NCBI GenBank assembly: GCA_022601215.1
Contig: JAHZIZ010000123.1
Coordinates: 1-13,900 of the forward strand
DNA: 13,900 nt
Source: Bacteroidota bacterium
GTDB lineage: Bacteria; Bacteroidota; Bacteroidia; Flavobacteriales; Flavobacteriaceae
Direction of reading: 5' to 3'
Of the stretch, positions 1 to 6,314 are shown in pieces; position 1 is the first letter of the stretch, and the number at the start of each line of letters is the position of its first letter. The position numbers were made by a program, and so were the translations under genes. The notes beneath the pieces are model-generated. The model made no database searches. It was not told the DNA's origin and was given only the letters and a program-made list of their open reading frames with translations.

Positions 1-1707
1 AGAATCGCTTTTTAGAATGTCTGCGAACGTTCCATTGGCAACAATTTCTCCTCCAAAGGTACCTGCTTCTGTCACAATATCAATGATAGCATCTGCAGCT
101 TTCATTATTTCTTCATCGTGTTCTACTACGATTACGGTGTTTCCTAAATCTCTAAGTGATTTAAGAACTTCAATGAGACGTTCTGTATCTTTTGGGTGTA
201 ATCCAATGCTAGGTTCATCCAAAATATACATGGATCCAACCAAACTACTTCCCAGCGAAGTGGCTAAATTGATTCGCTGGGATTCACCCCCGGAGAGTGT
301 ATTGCTCTTCCGATTAAGGGTTAAGTAGCTCAGTCCGACATCCATCAAAAAACGGAGTCGGTTGTTAATCTCTAACAACAGTCTTTTGGCAACCTTTTGT
401 TGGTATTCGTTTAATTGTATAGTACCAAAGAAATCGGCAACTTGATCTAAGGGTAATTCAACTAGTTCCTGTATGGCCTTTCCAGCTATCTTTACATAAC
501 CAGCTTCTGGTCGCAAACGTTTTCCAAGGCAAGTAGCACACTTGGTTTTCCCACGGTAACGGGAAAGCATCACCCGATTTTGAATTTTATAACTTTTCGA
601 TTCTAAAAAAGAAAAGAAGGTGTGGAGTCCGTCGAAATATTCATTTCCGTCCCATACCAATTGCTGTTGTGCTTCGGTAAGTTCAAACCAAGGTTTGTGT
701 ATAGGGAAATCGAATTTATATGCATTATTCACCAGTTCATCTCTGTACCAGCTCATGCTATCTCCGCGCCAAGGAAAAATCGCATTCTCATATATCGATA
801 ATGCCGTGTTTGGGATCACTAAATCGGAGTCTATTCCTATGACATCACCATAGCCCTCACAAGTGGGGCAGGCTCCATAAGGATTATTAAAACTGAATAG
901 ATGTACATTAGGCTCCAAGAAAGTCATACCATCGGCTTCGAACCGATTGTTGAATTCTTTGATTTTTCCATCCGAAAGATTCTCAATATATAACGCACCT
1001 TTTCCTTCAAAAAAGGCCATTTCAACGGCATCGGCCAATCGGTTTAAAAAATCTTCATCGTCTTTGGTAATTACACGATCTACAACTATTTGTAAGTTTT
1101 TAGGGTACGCACCTTTCAATTCATCAATCCTCAGGACGGTTTTGTCCATTTTTACACGAGCATATCCTTGTTGCGCTAACGCTTTGATTTTATGCTCCAT
1201 ACTGCGGCCTTCTTCTAAATGTATAGGAGCCAGAAGTAGGAGTTTTTCACCTTCCGGAAAAGAGGAGATGTATTTAATGACATCGGTGACTCGATCTTTT
1301 TTCACTTCGGTTCCTGAAGTAGGCGAATAAGTGATTCCAATACGAGTGTATAATAATTTGAGGTAGTCGTAAATTTCAGTTGATGTTCCAACGGTAGAGC
1401 GAGGGTTGGTGGCATTTACCTTTTGTTCAATCGCTATCGCTGGCGCAATACCTTTGATAGCATCTACTTTCGGTTTGTTAAGTCGGCCAAGAAATTGTCG
1501 TGCATACGAAGATAAACTCTCCACGTAGCGCCGTTGACCTTCGGCATATAAGGTGTCAAATGCCAAACTTGATTTTCCGCTACCAGAGAGACCAGTAATC
1601 ACGACCAATTTGTTACGTGGTATGGCCACGGTAACGTTTTTTAGGTTGTGCAATTTGGCTCCCTGTATTAGGATTTCATCTTTAGTAGAAGTAGCTGTTT
1701 TTGGCAC
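1..1707 (-). CDS. uvrA: UvrABC excinuclease subunit A, N-terminal 569 residues (partial, runs off left edge)
   Basis: UvrA is the damage-sensing ATPase of nucleotide excision repair; it dimerises, loads UvrB at lesions and acts on DNA in the cytoplasm. The visible part holds the whole first ABC ATPase module. Walker A GLSGSGKSS is at residues 39-47, followed by the UvrA-typical YVESLSSYARQFLG. The signature LSGGESQRI is near residue 472, Walker B ILDEPSIGLH near 495, and the H-loop VVEHDE near 529. CATCLGKRLRPEA lies at about 390-402. Family members are about 930-950 residues, so some 370 are missing beyond the edge. The start is a GTG at 1707: an in-frame TAG lies just upstream, no ATG is available in this frame, and a -7 promoter element sits about 30 bases upstream. 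Oddity: the first zinc module keeps only the second CxxC pair (C280, C283). The gene is divergent from the sigma factor gene. Confidence 0.97.
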   Translation of the reverse strand, partial: MPKTATSTKDEILIQGAKLHNLKNVTVAIPRNKLVVITGLSGSGKSSLAFDTLYAEGQRRYVESLSSYARQFLGRLNKPKVDAIKGIAPAIAIEQKVNATNPRSTVGTSTEIYDYLKLLYTRIGITYSPTSGTEVKKDRVTDVIKYISSFPEGEKLLLLAPIHLEEGRSMEHKIKALAQQGYARVKMDKTVLRIDELKGAYPKNLQIVVDRVITKDDEDFLNRLADAVEMAFFEGKGALYIENLSDGKIKEFNNRFEADGMTFLEPNVHLFSFNNPYGACPTCEGYGDVIGIDSDLVIPNTALSIYENAIFPWRGDSMSWYRDELVNNAYKFDFPIHKPWFELTEAQQQLVWDGNEYFDGLHTFFSFLESKSYKIQNRVMLSRYRGKTKCATCLGKRLRPEAGYVKIAGKAIQELVELPLDQVADFFGTIQLNEYQQKVAKRLLLEINNRLRFLMDVGLSYLTLNRKSNTLSGGESQRINLATSLGSSLVGSMYILDEPSIGLHPKDTERLIEVLKSLRDLGNTVIVVEHDEEIMKAADAIIDIVTEAGTFGGEIVANGTFADILKSDS

Positions 1708-1738
1708 GCGGGTAATGCTGATTTTATTCTGAATTTTG

Positions 1739-1746
1739 CAAAGATA
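1739..1746 (-). promoter_or_regulatory. Bacteroidota -7 promoter element for uvrA
   Basis: Read on the minus strand this is TATCTTTG, an exact match to the TAnnTTTG element of the Bacteroidota primary sigma factor. It would start transcription around 1730-1735 and leave a leader of about 25 bases before the GTG at 1707, which supports that start. I see no clear TTG-type -33 box at the usual 17-23 base distance. Confidence 0.5.
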
Positions 1747-1812
1747 CTACTTACTTTGGAAGATTTTAAACTTGACAGAATGTTATTTTTTTTGGGAAAA
1801 TTTTGACTTTTT

Positions 1813-1845
1813 TTTGCATTTATGAATTCTTTGTTGTTATATTTA
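1813..1845 (+). promoter_or_regulatory. Putative promoter of the ECF sigma factor gene
   Basis: TTTG (1813-1816), a 21-base spacer and TATATTTA (1838-1845) resemble the Bacteroidota TTTG/TAnnTTTG promoter, with one mismatch in the -7 box. It would give a leader of about 90 bases before the ATG at 1946, and this leader would contain the inverted repeat at 1908-1931. The region is very T-rich, so a chance match is possible. Confidence 0.35.
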
Positions 1846-1907
1846 CCCCAAGAACACAAAAACGTTGCCTATAGCATATTATTACTTTTTTAAATAAACA
1901 TTAAGAC

Positions 1908-1931
1908 TAAACAACCAAAAGTAGTTGTTTA
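1908..1931. repeat. Inverted repeat in the leader of the sigma factor gene
   Basis: TAAACAAC (1908-1915) and GTTGTTTA (1924-1931) form a perfect 8-bp inverted repeat around an 8-base centre, ending 14 bases before the ATG at 1946. It could be a regulator binding site or an RNA hairpin close to the ribosome entry site. No run of T follows it at once, so it does not look like a terminator. Confidence 0.45.
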
Positions 1932-1945
1932 TTTTAAAAAAAAGT

Positions 1946-2536
1946 ATGGATATGAAAAATAGCACGAAAAGTGATGCGCTACTGGTTAGCGATTACATGA
2001 AAGGTAACGAATCTGCATTGTGTGAGTTAATTACACGTCACAAACAAAGAATTTACAGTTTTATTTACTCAAAAGTATTTGATCGCGATGTTGCGGAAGA
2101 TATTTTTCAGGATACCTTTATTAAGGTCATAAAGACGCTTAAAAAGGGAGCATATAACGAAGAAGGAAAATTTTTGCCATGGGTTATGAGAATTTCACAT
2201 AATCTAGTGATAGATCATTTCAGAAAGAACAATCGCATGCCTAAATTTGAGAATAATGATGATTTCAATATTTTCTCAGTTCTATCTGATGGAGCCCTCA
2301 ATGCTGAAAAGCAATTGGTGAAAGAGCAGGTAGAGAGCGATGTAAGACGATTGATTCAAGAATTACCAGATGATCAAAAGGAAGTTCTCATGATGCGTAT
2401 GTATAAGGAAATGAGCTTTAAAGAAATTAGTGAACAAACAGGGGTGAGCATTAATACGGCTCTAGGACGAATGCGTTATGCACTTATCAATTTACGCAAA
2501 GTAATTGATAAACATAATATTGTGTTGACTAACTAG
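1946..2536 (+). CDS. ECF-type RNA polymerase sigma factor (sigma-70 family)
   Basis: An alternative sigma factor of 196 residues that would direct RNA polymerase to a specific promoter set. Region 2 covers about residues 25-95 (LITRHKQRIYSFIYSKVFD, then AEDIFQDTFIKV and a WVMRISHNLVIDHFR stretch). Region 4 covers about 133-187 and has a helix-turn-helix (FKEISEQTGVSINTALGRM), with the LPDDQKEVLMMRMY lead-in typical of the family. No region 3 is seen between them, which fits the two-domain ECF layout. I chose the ATG at 1946, preceded by an A-rich stretch; the ATG at 1952 is a possible alternative, and a TTG at 1925 would read into the inverted repeat. The next gene is a 50-codon ORF rather than a membrane anti-sigma factor. 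Family assignment is firm; the target genes are unknown. Confidence 0.93.
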   Translation: MDMKNSTKSDALLVSDYMKGNESALCELITRHKQRIYSFIYSKVFDRDVAEDIFQDTFIKVIKTLKKGAYNEEGKFLPWVMRISHNLVIDHFRKNNRMPKFENNDDFNIFSVLSDGALNAEKQLVKEQVESDVRRLIQELPDDQKEVLMMRMYKEMSFKEISEQTGVSINTALGRMRYALINLRKVIDKHNIVLTN

Positions 2537-2558
2537 TACAATAAAGTAAAAACAAGTT

Positions 2559-2591
2559 CGTTATTTAGGAAACAGTAACCTCAAAATAACG
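2559..2591. repeat. Inverted repeat just upstream of the 50-codon gene
   Basis: CGTTATTT (2559-2566) and AAATAACG (2584-2591) are perfect 8-bp inverted arms with a 17-base centre, ending four bases before the ATG at 2596. In the sigma factor transcript this could form a hairpin covering the translation start region of the small gene. It is AT-rich, so chance is not excluded. Confidence 0.3.
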
Positions 2592-2595
2592 TTCT

Positions 2596-2748
2596 ATGGC
2601 AAAATTGTACTCTGAAACCTCACGTAGGGAACGCGTGAATGAAAACTTAGTTCCTAAGGATGAAACTATTAGGTTTCTTCTGGATTATAGCAAGGCTTTA
2701 AGTGTTATAGATTATAATAAAATGAAGTTTGAAGCACTTCTAAACTAA
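2596..2748 (+). CDS. Small conserved-looking protein, 50 residues, downstream of the sigma factor
   Basis: An ATG at 2596 opens a 50-residue frame ending at TAA 2746-2748, seven bases before the terminator stem. The product begins MAKLYSETSR, has a charged middle (RERVNENLVPKDET) and ends with a hydrophobic/aromatic stretch (IRFLLDYSKALSVIDYNKMK then FEALLN). There is no signal peptide, membrane segment or cysteine. The position between the sigma gene (59-base gap) and a strong terminator suggests co-transcription. From memory, Flavobacteriia carry similar short proteins with an ETI-x-FLL-x-YSK-x-L core, which supports a real gene; I could not check this. Function is unknown; a role in sigma factor regulation is only suggested by location. 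Confidence 0.7.
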   Translation: MAKLYSETSRRERVNENLVPKDETIRFLLDYSKALSVIDYNKMKFEALLN

Positions 2749-2754
2749 ACTTTG

Positions 2755-2790
2755 AAAACCCCGAGATTGATTTTCTCGGGGTTTTTTTTT
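2755..2790 (+). terminator. Intrinsic terminator of the sigma factor operon, probably shared with nth
   Basis: AAAACCCCGAGA (2755-2766) pairs perfectly with TCTCGGGGTTTT (2774-2785) around a 7-base loop, and T continues to 2790. This is a textbook rho-independent terminator for the plus strand. nth ends at 2794 on the other strand, so the same stem followed by TTTTC on minus could also stop nth transcription. Confidence 0.92.
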
Positions 2791-2793
2791 GCT

Positions 2794-3459
2794 TTATTTC
2801 CGCTTCTTTTTTTTGCTATAATACTCATTAATAACAGTTTTCCTTCCGATAGTTTTGGTAATGATATCCTCTTCCAAATCCCATCCACGTGCAGGAGAGT
2901 ATTGACGTCCATACCAAATAATCTGAAGGTGCAAATCGTTCCATAGATGCTCTGGAAATAATCGCTTGGCATCTTTCTCTGTTTGTACTACATTCTTACC
3001 ATTGGTAAAACCCCAGCGATACATTAATCTATGAATATGAGTATCTACTGGAAAGGCTGGAATTCCAAAGGCCTGACTCACTACTACACTTGCCGTTTTG
3101 TGACCAACAGCTGGAAGTTCCTCTAGCGCTTCTATGCTTTGAGGTACCTGTCCATCATATTTATCGATAAGGATGTGCGATAAGCCATGAATCCCTTTAC
3201 TTTTCATAGGTGAGAGCCCCACAGGTTTAATGATGTCTCGTATTTCTTCCACCGTCAGTTTAATCATATCGAAAGGGTTGTCTGCCACTTCAAACAAAAG
3301 GGGGGTGATTTTGTTGACACGAACATCCGTGCTTTGAGCCGACATCAGTACTGCGATTAACAACGTATAAGGATCTTTATGATCTAAGGGGATCGGTATT
3401 TGAGGATATAACTTTTTTAACGTATCCATAACGAAATCTACCTTTTCCTGTTTGGTCAT
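2794..3459 (-). CDS. nth: Endonuclease III-type DNA glycosylase/AP lyase without Fe-S cysteines
   Basis: A base-excision repair enzyme of the HhH-GPD superfamily that removes oxidised pyrimidines and cleaves the abasic site; 221 residues against 211 in E. coli. The helix-hairpin-helix (LPAVGHKTASVV, about 115-127) carries the catalytic lysine K121, and VDTHIHR carries the catalytic aspartate D139. MSAQSTDVRVNK (39-50) matches the conserved LSAQxTD region. Oddity: the protein contains no cysteine. The C-terminal segment that normally holds the C-x6-C-x2-C-x5-C 4Fe-4S site reads GRQYSPARGWDLEEDIITK instead, followed by a basic tail SKKKKRK. The flanking homology (YGR...ARG...IGRK) continues smoothly, so this is replacement rather than frameshift. 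The gene starts at ATG 3459, 80 bases from the divergent bcp. Family assignment is certain; glycosylase activity without the cluster is inferred. Confidence 0.93.
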   Translation of the reverse strand: MTKQEKVDFVMDTLKKLYPQIPIPLDHKDPYTLLIAVLMSAQSTDVRVNKITPLLFEVADNPFDMIKLTVEEIRDIIKPVGLSPMKSKGIHGLSHILIDKYDGQVPQSIEALEELPAVGHKTASVVVSQAFGIPAFPVDTHIHRLMYRWGFTNGKNVVQTEKDAKRLFPEHLWNDLHLQIIWYGRQYSPARGWDLEEDIITKTIGRKTVINEYYSKKKKRK

Positions 3460-3494
3460 TTGATGTAACTTTACAATGAAATTATTAAAAAATC

Positions 3495-3520
3495 ACATTG
3501 TCTCAATAATTAGACAATGT
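3495..3520. repeat. Perfect 9-bp dyad between nth and bcp, candidate operator
   Basis: ACATTGTCT (3495-3503) and AGACAATGT (3512-3520) are perfect inverted arms around an 8-base AT-rich centre, in the middle of the 80-base divergent spacer. Spacing and symmetry suit a dimeric regulator acting on one or both genes. It overlaps the weak promoter proposed for bcp. As RNA it could also form a hairpin. Confidence 0.5.
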
Positions 3521-3527
3521 ATATAAC
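3498..3527 (+). promoter_or_regulatory. Possible bcp promoter overlapping the dyad
   Basis: TTG (3498-3500), 19 bases and TATATAAC (3520-3527) fit the spacing of a Bacteroidota promoter but match only the TA half of the -7 box. On the opposite strand, 3527-3534 reads TATTTTTG, a full match to TAnnTTTG that could serve nth with a leader of about 60 bases. Both calls are weak. Confidence 0.25.
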
Positions 3528-3539
3528 AAAAATACAGTA

Positions 3540-3992
3540 ATGAATACATTAAAAGAAGGAGATAAAGTGCCAAATTTCTCAGTGAACGATCAGGACGGAA
3601 ACTCAGTGTCACTATCTGACTACAAAGGAAAGAAGCTTGTAGTTTTTTTCTATCCAGCAGCGAGTACACCCGGTTGTACAGCAGAAGCTTGTAATTTAAG
3701 AGACAATTATGCCGAGCTTCAATCTCAGGGCTATGAACTATTAGGCGTTAGTGCCGATACGGAAAGAAAGCAAACAAATTTTAGAAATAAATATGAGTTT
3801 CCCTTCCCTTTGCTTGCAGATACAGAGAAAGAGGTGATTAATGCCTTTGGTGTATGGGGGTTAAAAAAGTTTATGGGTAGAGAGTATGATGGTATACACC
3901 GTAAAACTTTTCTATTAGATGAAAACGGAGTGGTAAGCAAGGTCATTGACAAAGTAAAAACAAAAGACCATGCAGCTCAAATCCTTAGTTAG
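3540..3992 (+). CDS. bcp: Thioredoxin-dependent thiol peroxidase (peroxiredoxin, Bcp/PrxQ type)
   Basis: Reduces hydrogen peroxide and organic hydroperoxides in the cytoplasm using thioredoxin. The 150-residue length is typical. Active-site segment FYPAASTPGCTAEACNLRD (38-56) has the peroxidatic cysteine C46 in the TPGCT context and the resolving cysteine C51 five residues on, the atypical 2-Cys PrxQ arrangement. The DGNSVSLSDYKGKKLVVFF lead-in and a GREYDGIHRKTFLLDENG segment (about 121-138) are also typical. The start ATG at 3540 gives the family-standard N-terminus (LKEGDKVPNFSV). The gene is divergent from nth with a 9-bp dyad between, and its stop overlaps the 3' end of the opposing 481-residue gene by 8 bp. 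Possible regulation through the dyad is inference. Confidence 0.96.
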   Translation: MNTLKEGDKVPNFSVNDQDGNSVSLSDYKGKKLVVFFYPAASTPGCTAEACNLRDNYAELQSQGYELLGVSADTERKQTNFRNKYEFPFPLLADTEKEVINAFGVWGLKKFMGREYDGIHRKTFLLDENGVVSKVIDKVKTKDHAAQILS

Positions 3993-5430
3993 TCACTTCG
4001 GCTGTTTTACAACTAAACAATGCTTTCTGTTTGATGATTTCAGAAACACCTTCAGGAAGCATTTTTTCCCATCCAGGCTCTCCATTTTCAATCATACGTA
4101 ATACCTCTCTAGAAAAGATGTTAAGGACTTCAGGGTTAAAGTCTTCAATATCCACCACCTTTCCGTTGTATTTAAAGAACTTATAGAGTTCTTTCATACG
4201 GGGATGCACCTTAAGGTTGTCACTTGTAATGTAACTACCATCACTATTTCGCATAGGGTAGAGGTACACTTTTAAATCTTTAAAGAATAACTTTCCGAAG
4301 GCTTCTAAGATTCCACCACTTAAATGGCGATAGTATTTTTCATCAAAAATATCAACGAGATTGTTCACTCCCATTGTTAATCCCATCCTAGCTCGAGTGA
4401 AATTAGAAAAGTATTCTACTAATTTGTAGTATTCCTGGAAATTAGAAATCATTACGGTATAACCGAGCGAACAAAGTAGTCTAGCTCGATCCATGAAATC
4501 TTGTTCGTCAATTTCTCCTTCTGCACGAAGGTTTGAAAGAGTGATTTCAAAAATAGTAAGGGTTTTATTCTTATCAACTCGATTTTCTTTTGAAAAGATA
4601 TCCAGTGATTTTTCGAACATATCAATATTTACCTTGGTTACCGGTCGGAAACTTCCGCGTAACGCCAAAACGTTCTTTTTATATAAGATACGAGCAGGAA
4701 GAATGTTATTTCCGTCTGGACCAAAAATAATCGCTTCGGTCATCCCGTTTTTAATAAGTTGAAGACTCATTAAACGATTGTCAACTTCCTCAAACTTAGG
4801 ACCTGAAAAGTTAATGGTGTCAATTTCAATTTTATCTTGATCAATATGATCATAGAGATAGCGTAATAATTTTCTAGGCTGATCATGCTTGTAAAAAGCA
4901 CCATAAACTAAGTTTACCCCTAGGTTTCCAAGTGTTTGTTGCTGAAGGACGGCTTCTGTTTCTTTAAAACGAATATGAAGAATGATCTCACTATAAGCTT
5001 CATCTGGGCGTGATTGAAAACGAATACCAACCCAACCGTGTCCTTTATATTTTTTAGCAAAATCAATAGTAGCCACAGTGTTTGCATAGGCAAAAAACAT
5101 CTTGTTCGGATGATTTTCACGTACAATACGTTCCTCAATAAGATTAATCTCATGAGAAAGCATTTTTTTAAGTCGGGATTCGGTTACATAACGACCATCC
5201 TTTTCCACGCCATAAATGGCATCACTAAAGTCCTTATCATACGCTGAAATCGTTTTTGCGATGGTCCCTGAAGCACCACCAGCTCTAAAGAAGTTACGCA
5301 CGGTTTCTTGTCCTGCGCCAATTTCAGCGAAGGTACCGTAGATATTTTCATTTAAATTAATGCGAAGGGCTTTGTCCTTGATGGACGGGATTGTTTCGAA
5401 TTCCTTATCTCCTGGAATGATTTCTGGCAT
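3985..5430 (-). CDS. Conserved protein of unknown function, 481 residues
   Basis: I do not know a proven function. The protein is soluble, with no signal peptide or membrane segment. The most conserved-looking stretch is near the N-terminus: RINLNENIYGTFAEIGAGQ (23-41), then ETVRNFFRAGGASGTIAKTI (42-61). From memory, homologues are widespread in Bacteroidota and some are labelled nicotinate-nucleotide adenylyltransferase. I see neither the (H/T)xGH nucleotidyltransferase motif nor an ISSTxxR motif, so I would not carry that name over. The C-terminal half contains IRF/HPRMKELYKFF-type helices and ends FSCKTAEVTN. The ATG at 5430 is supported by a good promoter about 30-55 bases upstream. It is convergent with bcp (8-bp overlap) and divergent from the metallo-hydrolase gene, so it is probably a single-gene transcript. 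Confidence 0.85.
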   Translation of the reverse strand: MPEIIPGDKEFETIPSIKDKALRINLNENIYGTFAEIGAGQETVRNFFRAGGASGTIAKTISAYDKDFSDAIYGVEKDGRYVTESRLKKMLSHEINLIEERIVRENHPNKMFFAYANTVATIDFAKKYKGHGWVGIRFQSRPDEAYSEIILHIRFKETEAVLQQQTLGNLGVNLVYGAFYKHDQPRKLLRYLYDHIDQDKIEIDTINFSGPKFEEVDNRLMSLQLIKNGMTEAIIFGPDGNNILPARILYKKNVLALRGSFRPVTKVNIDMFEKSLDIFSKENRVDKNKTLTIFEITLSNLRAEGEIDEQDFMDRARLLCSLGYTVMISNFQEYYKLVEYFSNFTRARMGLTMGVNNLVDIFDEKYYRHLSGGILEAFGKLFFKDLKVYLYPMRNSDGSYITSDNLKVHPRMKELYKFFKYNGKVVDIEDFNPEVLNIFSREVLRMIENGEPGWEKMLPEGVSEIIKQKALFSCKTAEVTN

Positions 5431-5456
5431 AGCAATATACTTAGTTCTCCTAATGA

Positions 5457-5486
5457 CAAAGGTAGCAAATACCGTAGGTAAACAAA
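5457..5486 (-). promoter_or_regulatory. Promoter of the 481-residue protein gene
   Basis: On the minus strand TTTG (5486-5483), an 18-base spacer and TACCTTTG (5464-5457) match the Bacteroidota TTTG/TAnnTTTG consensus at both boxes and in spacing. This is the best promoter match in the window. Transcription would begin near 5450, giving a leader of about 20 bases. Confidence 0.7.
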
Positions 5487-5497
5487 AAAAATACTGT

Positions 5498-5505
5498 TAT
5501 TTTTG
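5498..5505 (+). promoter_or_regulatory. Possible -7 element abutting the metallo-hydrolase start
   Basis: TATTTTTG is an exact TAnnTTTG match ending only five bases before the ATG at 5511, so transcription from it would be leaderless or nearly so. No convincing -33 box lies upstream. A chance match in T-rich DNA is a real alternative. Confidence 0.3.
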
Positions 5506-5510
5506 TTTGA

Positions 5511-6287
5511 ATGAAATCCCAACTTACGGTCACATTTTTAGGCACAGGTACTTCTCAAGGAATTCCAGTAATTGGCAGTGCTCACCCTGTATGTCTTAGC
5601 GATAATCCCAAGGACAAACGCTTGCGAGTTTCGGTGCTGTTGCAGTGGGATGGTTACAATGTGGTTATTGATTGTGGTCCAGACTTTCGTCAACAAATGT
5701 TGCGAGAGAAAGTCACGTCTTTAGATTCAATTTTATTGACGCATGAGCACAGTGATCATGTGGCTGGCATGGATGATATTAGACCGTTTTATTTTAAACA
5801 AGGCGATATTCCATTTTATGCGGACAAACGAGTTTTTAAAGCACTCCATGAACGCTTCGGTTATATCTTTGAAACCGAAAACAAATATCCTGGAGCACCT
5901 ACCATTACAGAGCATATAATTTCTAAGACAAATTCCTTTAAGCTCTTTGGAGAGGAAGTGACTCCTGTAGAAGCGTTTCATGGCGACTTGCCTGTTTTGG
6001 GGTTTAGAATAGGTGGTTTTACATATCTAACCGATGTAAAAACGATTCCTTCAGAAGAGATAAAAAAGATGAAAGGAACGGATGTGTTAGTGATTAACGT
6101 ATTACGTGAAGAAGCACATCATTCGCATCTCAATAGAGCGGAGGCTCTTGCTTTGATAAAAAAAATACAGCCCAAAACCACTTATTTCACACATATTAGC
6201 CATCGTTTAGGATTTCATGATGAAGTTGAGGCATCATTACCAAATGACATACATTTGGCGTACGATGGGCTTAAGATTAACGTTTAA
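5511..6287 (+). CDS. Metallo-beta-lactamase-fold hydrolase, PhnP-like
   Basis: A binuclear metal hydrolase of 258 residues, most like the PhnP group of cyclic phosphodiesterases. It starts with the PhnP-style TVTFLGTGTSQGIPVIG (6-22). The metal motif HEHSDH (78-83) supplies H78, H80, D82 and H83; further ligands are H157 (EAFHGD), D175 (YLTDVK) and H228 or H231 (FTHISH). The C-terminal LAYDGLKI is also PhnP-like. The cysteine cluster that binds a structural zinc in E. coli PhnP is reduced to a single C28. No phn genes are nearby, so a phosphonate role is not supported and the substrate is unknown. It is followed after 27 bases by a membrane-anchored protein on the same strand, probably one operon. 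Confidence 0.88.
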   Translation: MKSQLTVTFLGTGTSQGIPVIGSAHPVCLSDNPKDKRLRVSVLLQWDGYNVVIDCGPDFRQQMLREKVTSLDSILLTHEHSDHVAGMDDIRPFYFKQGDIPFYADKRVFKALHERFGYIFETENKYPGAPTITEHIISKTNSFKLFGEEVTPVEAFHGDLPVLGFRIGGFTYLTDVKTIPSEEIKKMKGTDVLVINVLREEAHHSHLNRAEALALIKKIQPKTTYFTHISHRLGFHDEVEASLPNDIHLAYDGLKINV

Positions 6288-6314
6288 TTGAATACTCACT
6301 ATAACTCATAGGAA

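Noticed and set aside
1668..1859. Minus-strand open frame of 63 codons across the uvrA start and its upstream region
   Set aside because: It overlaps the clear UvrA N-terminus in another frame, has lysine/serine-rich low-information sequence and spans the uvrA promoter.
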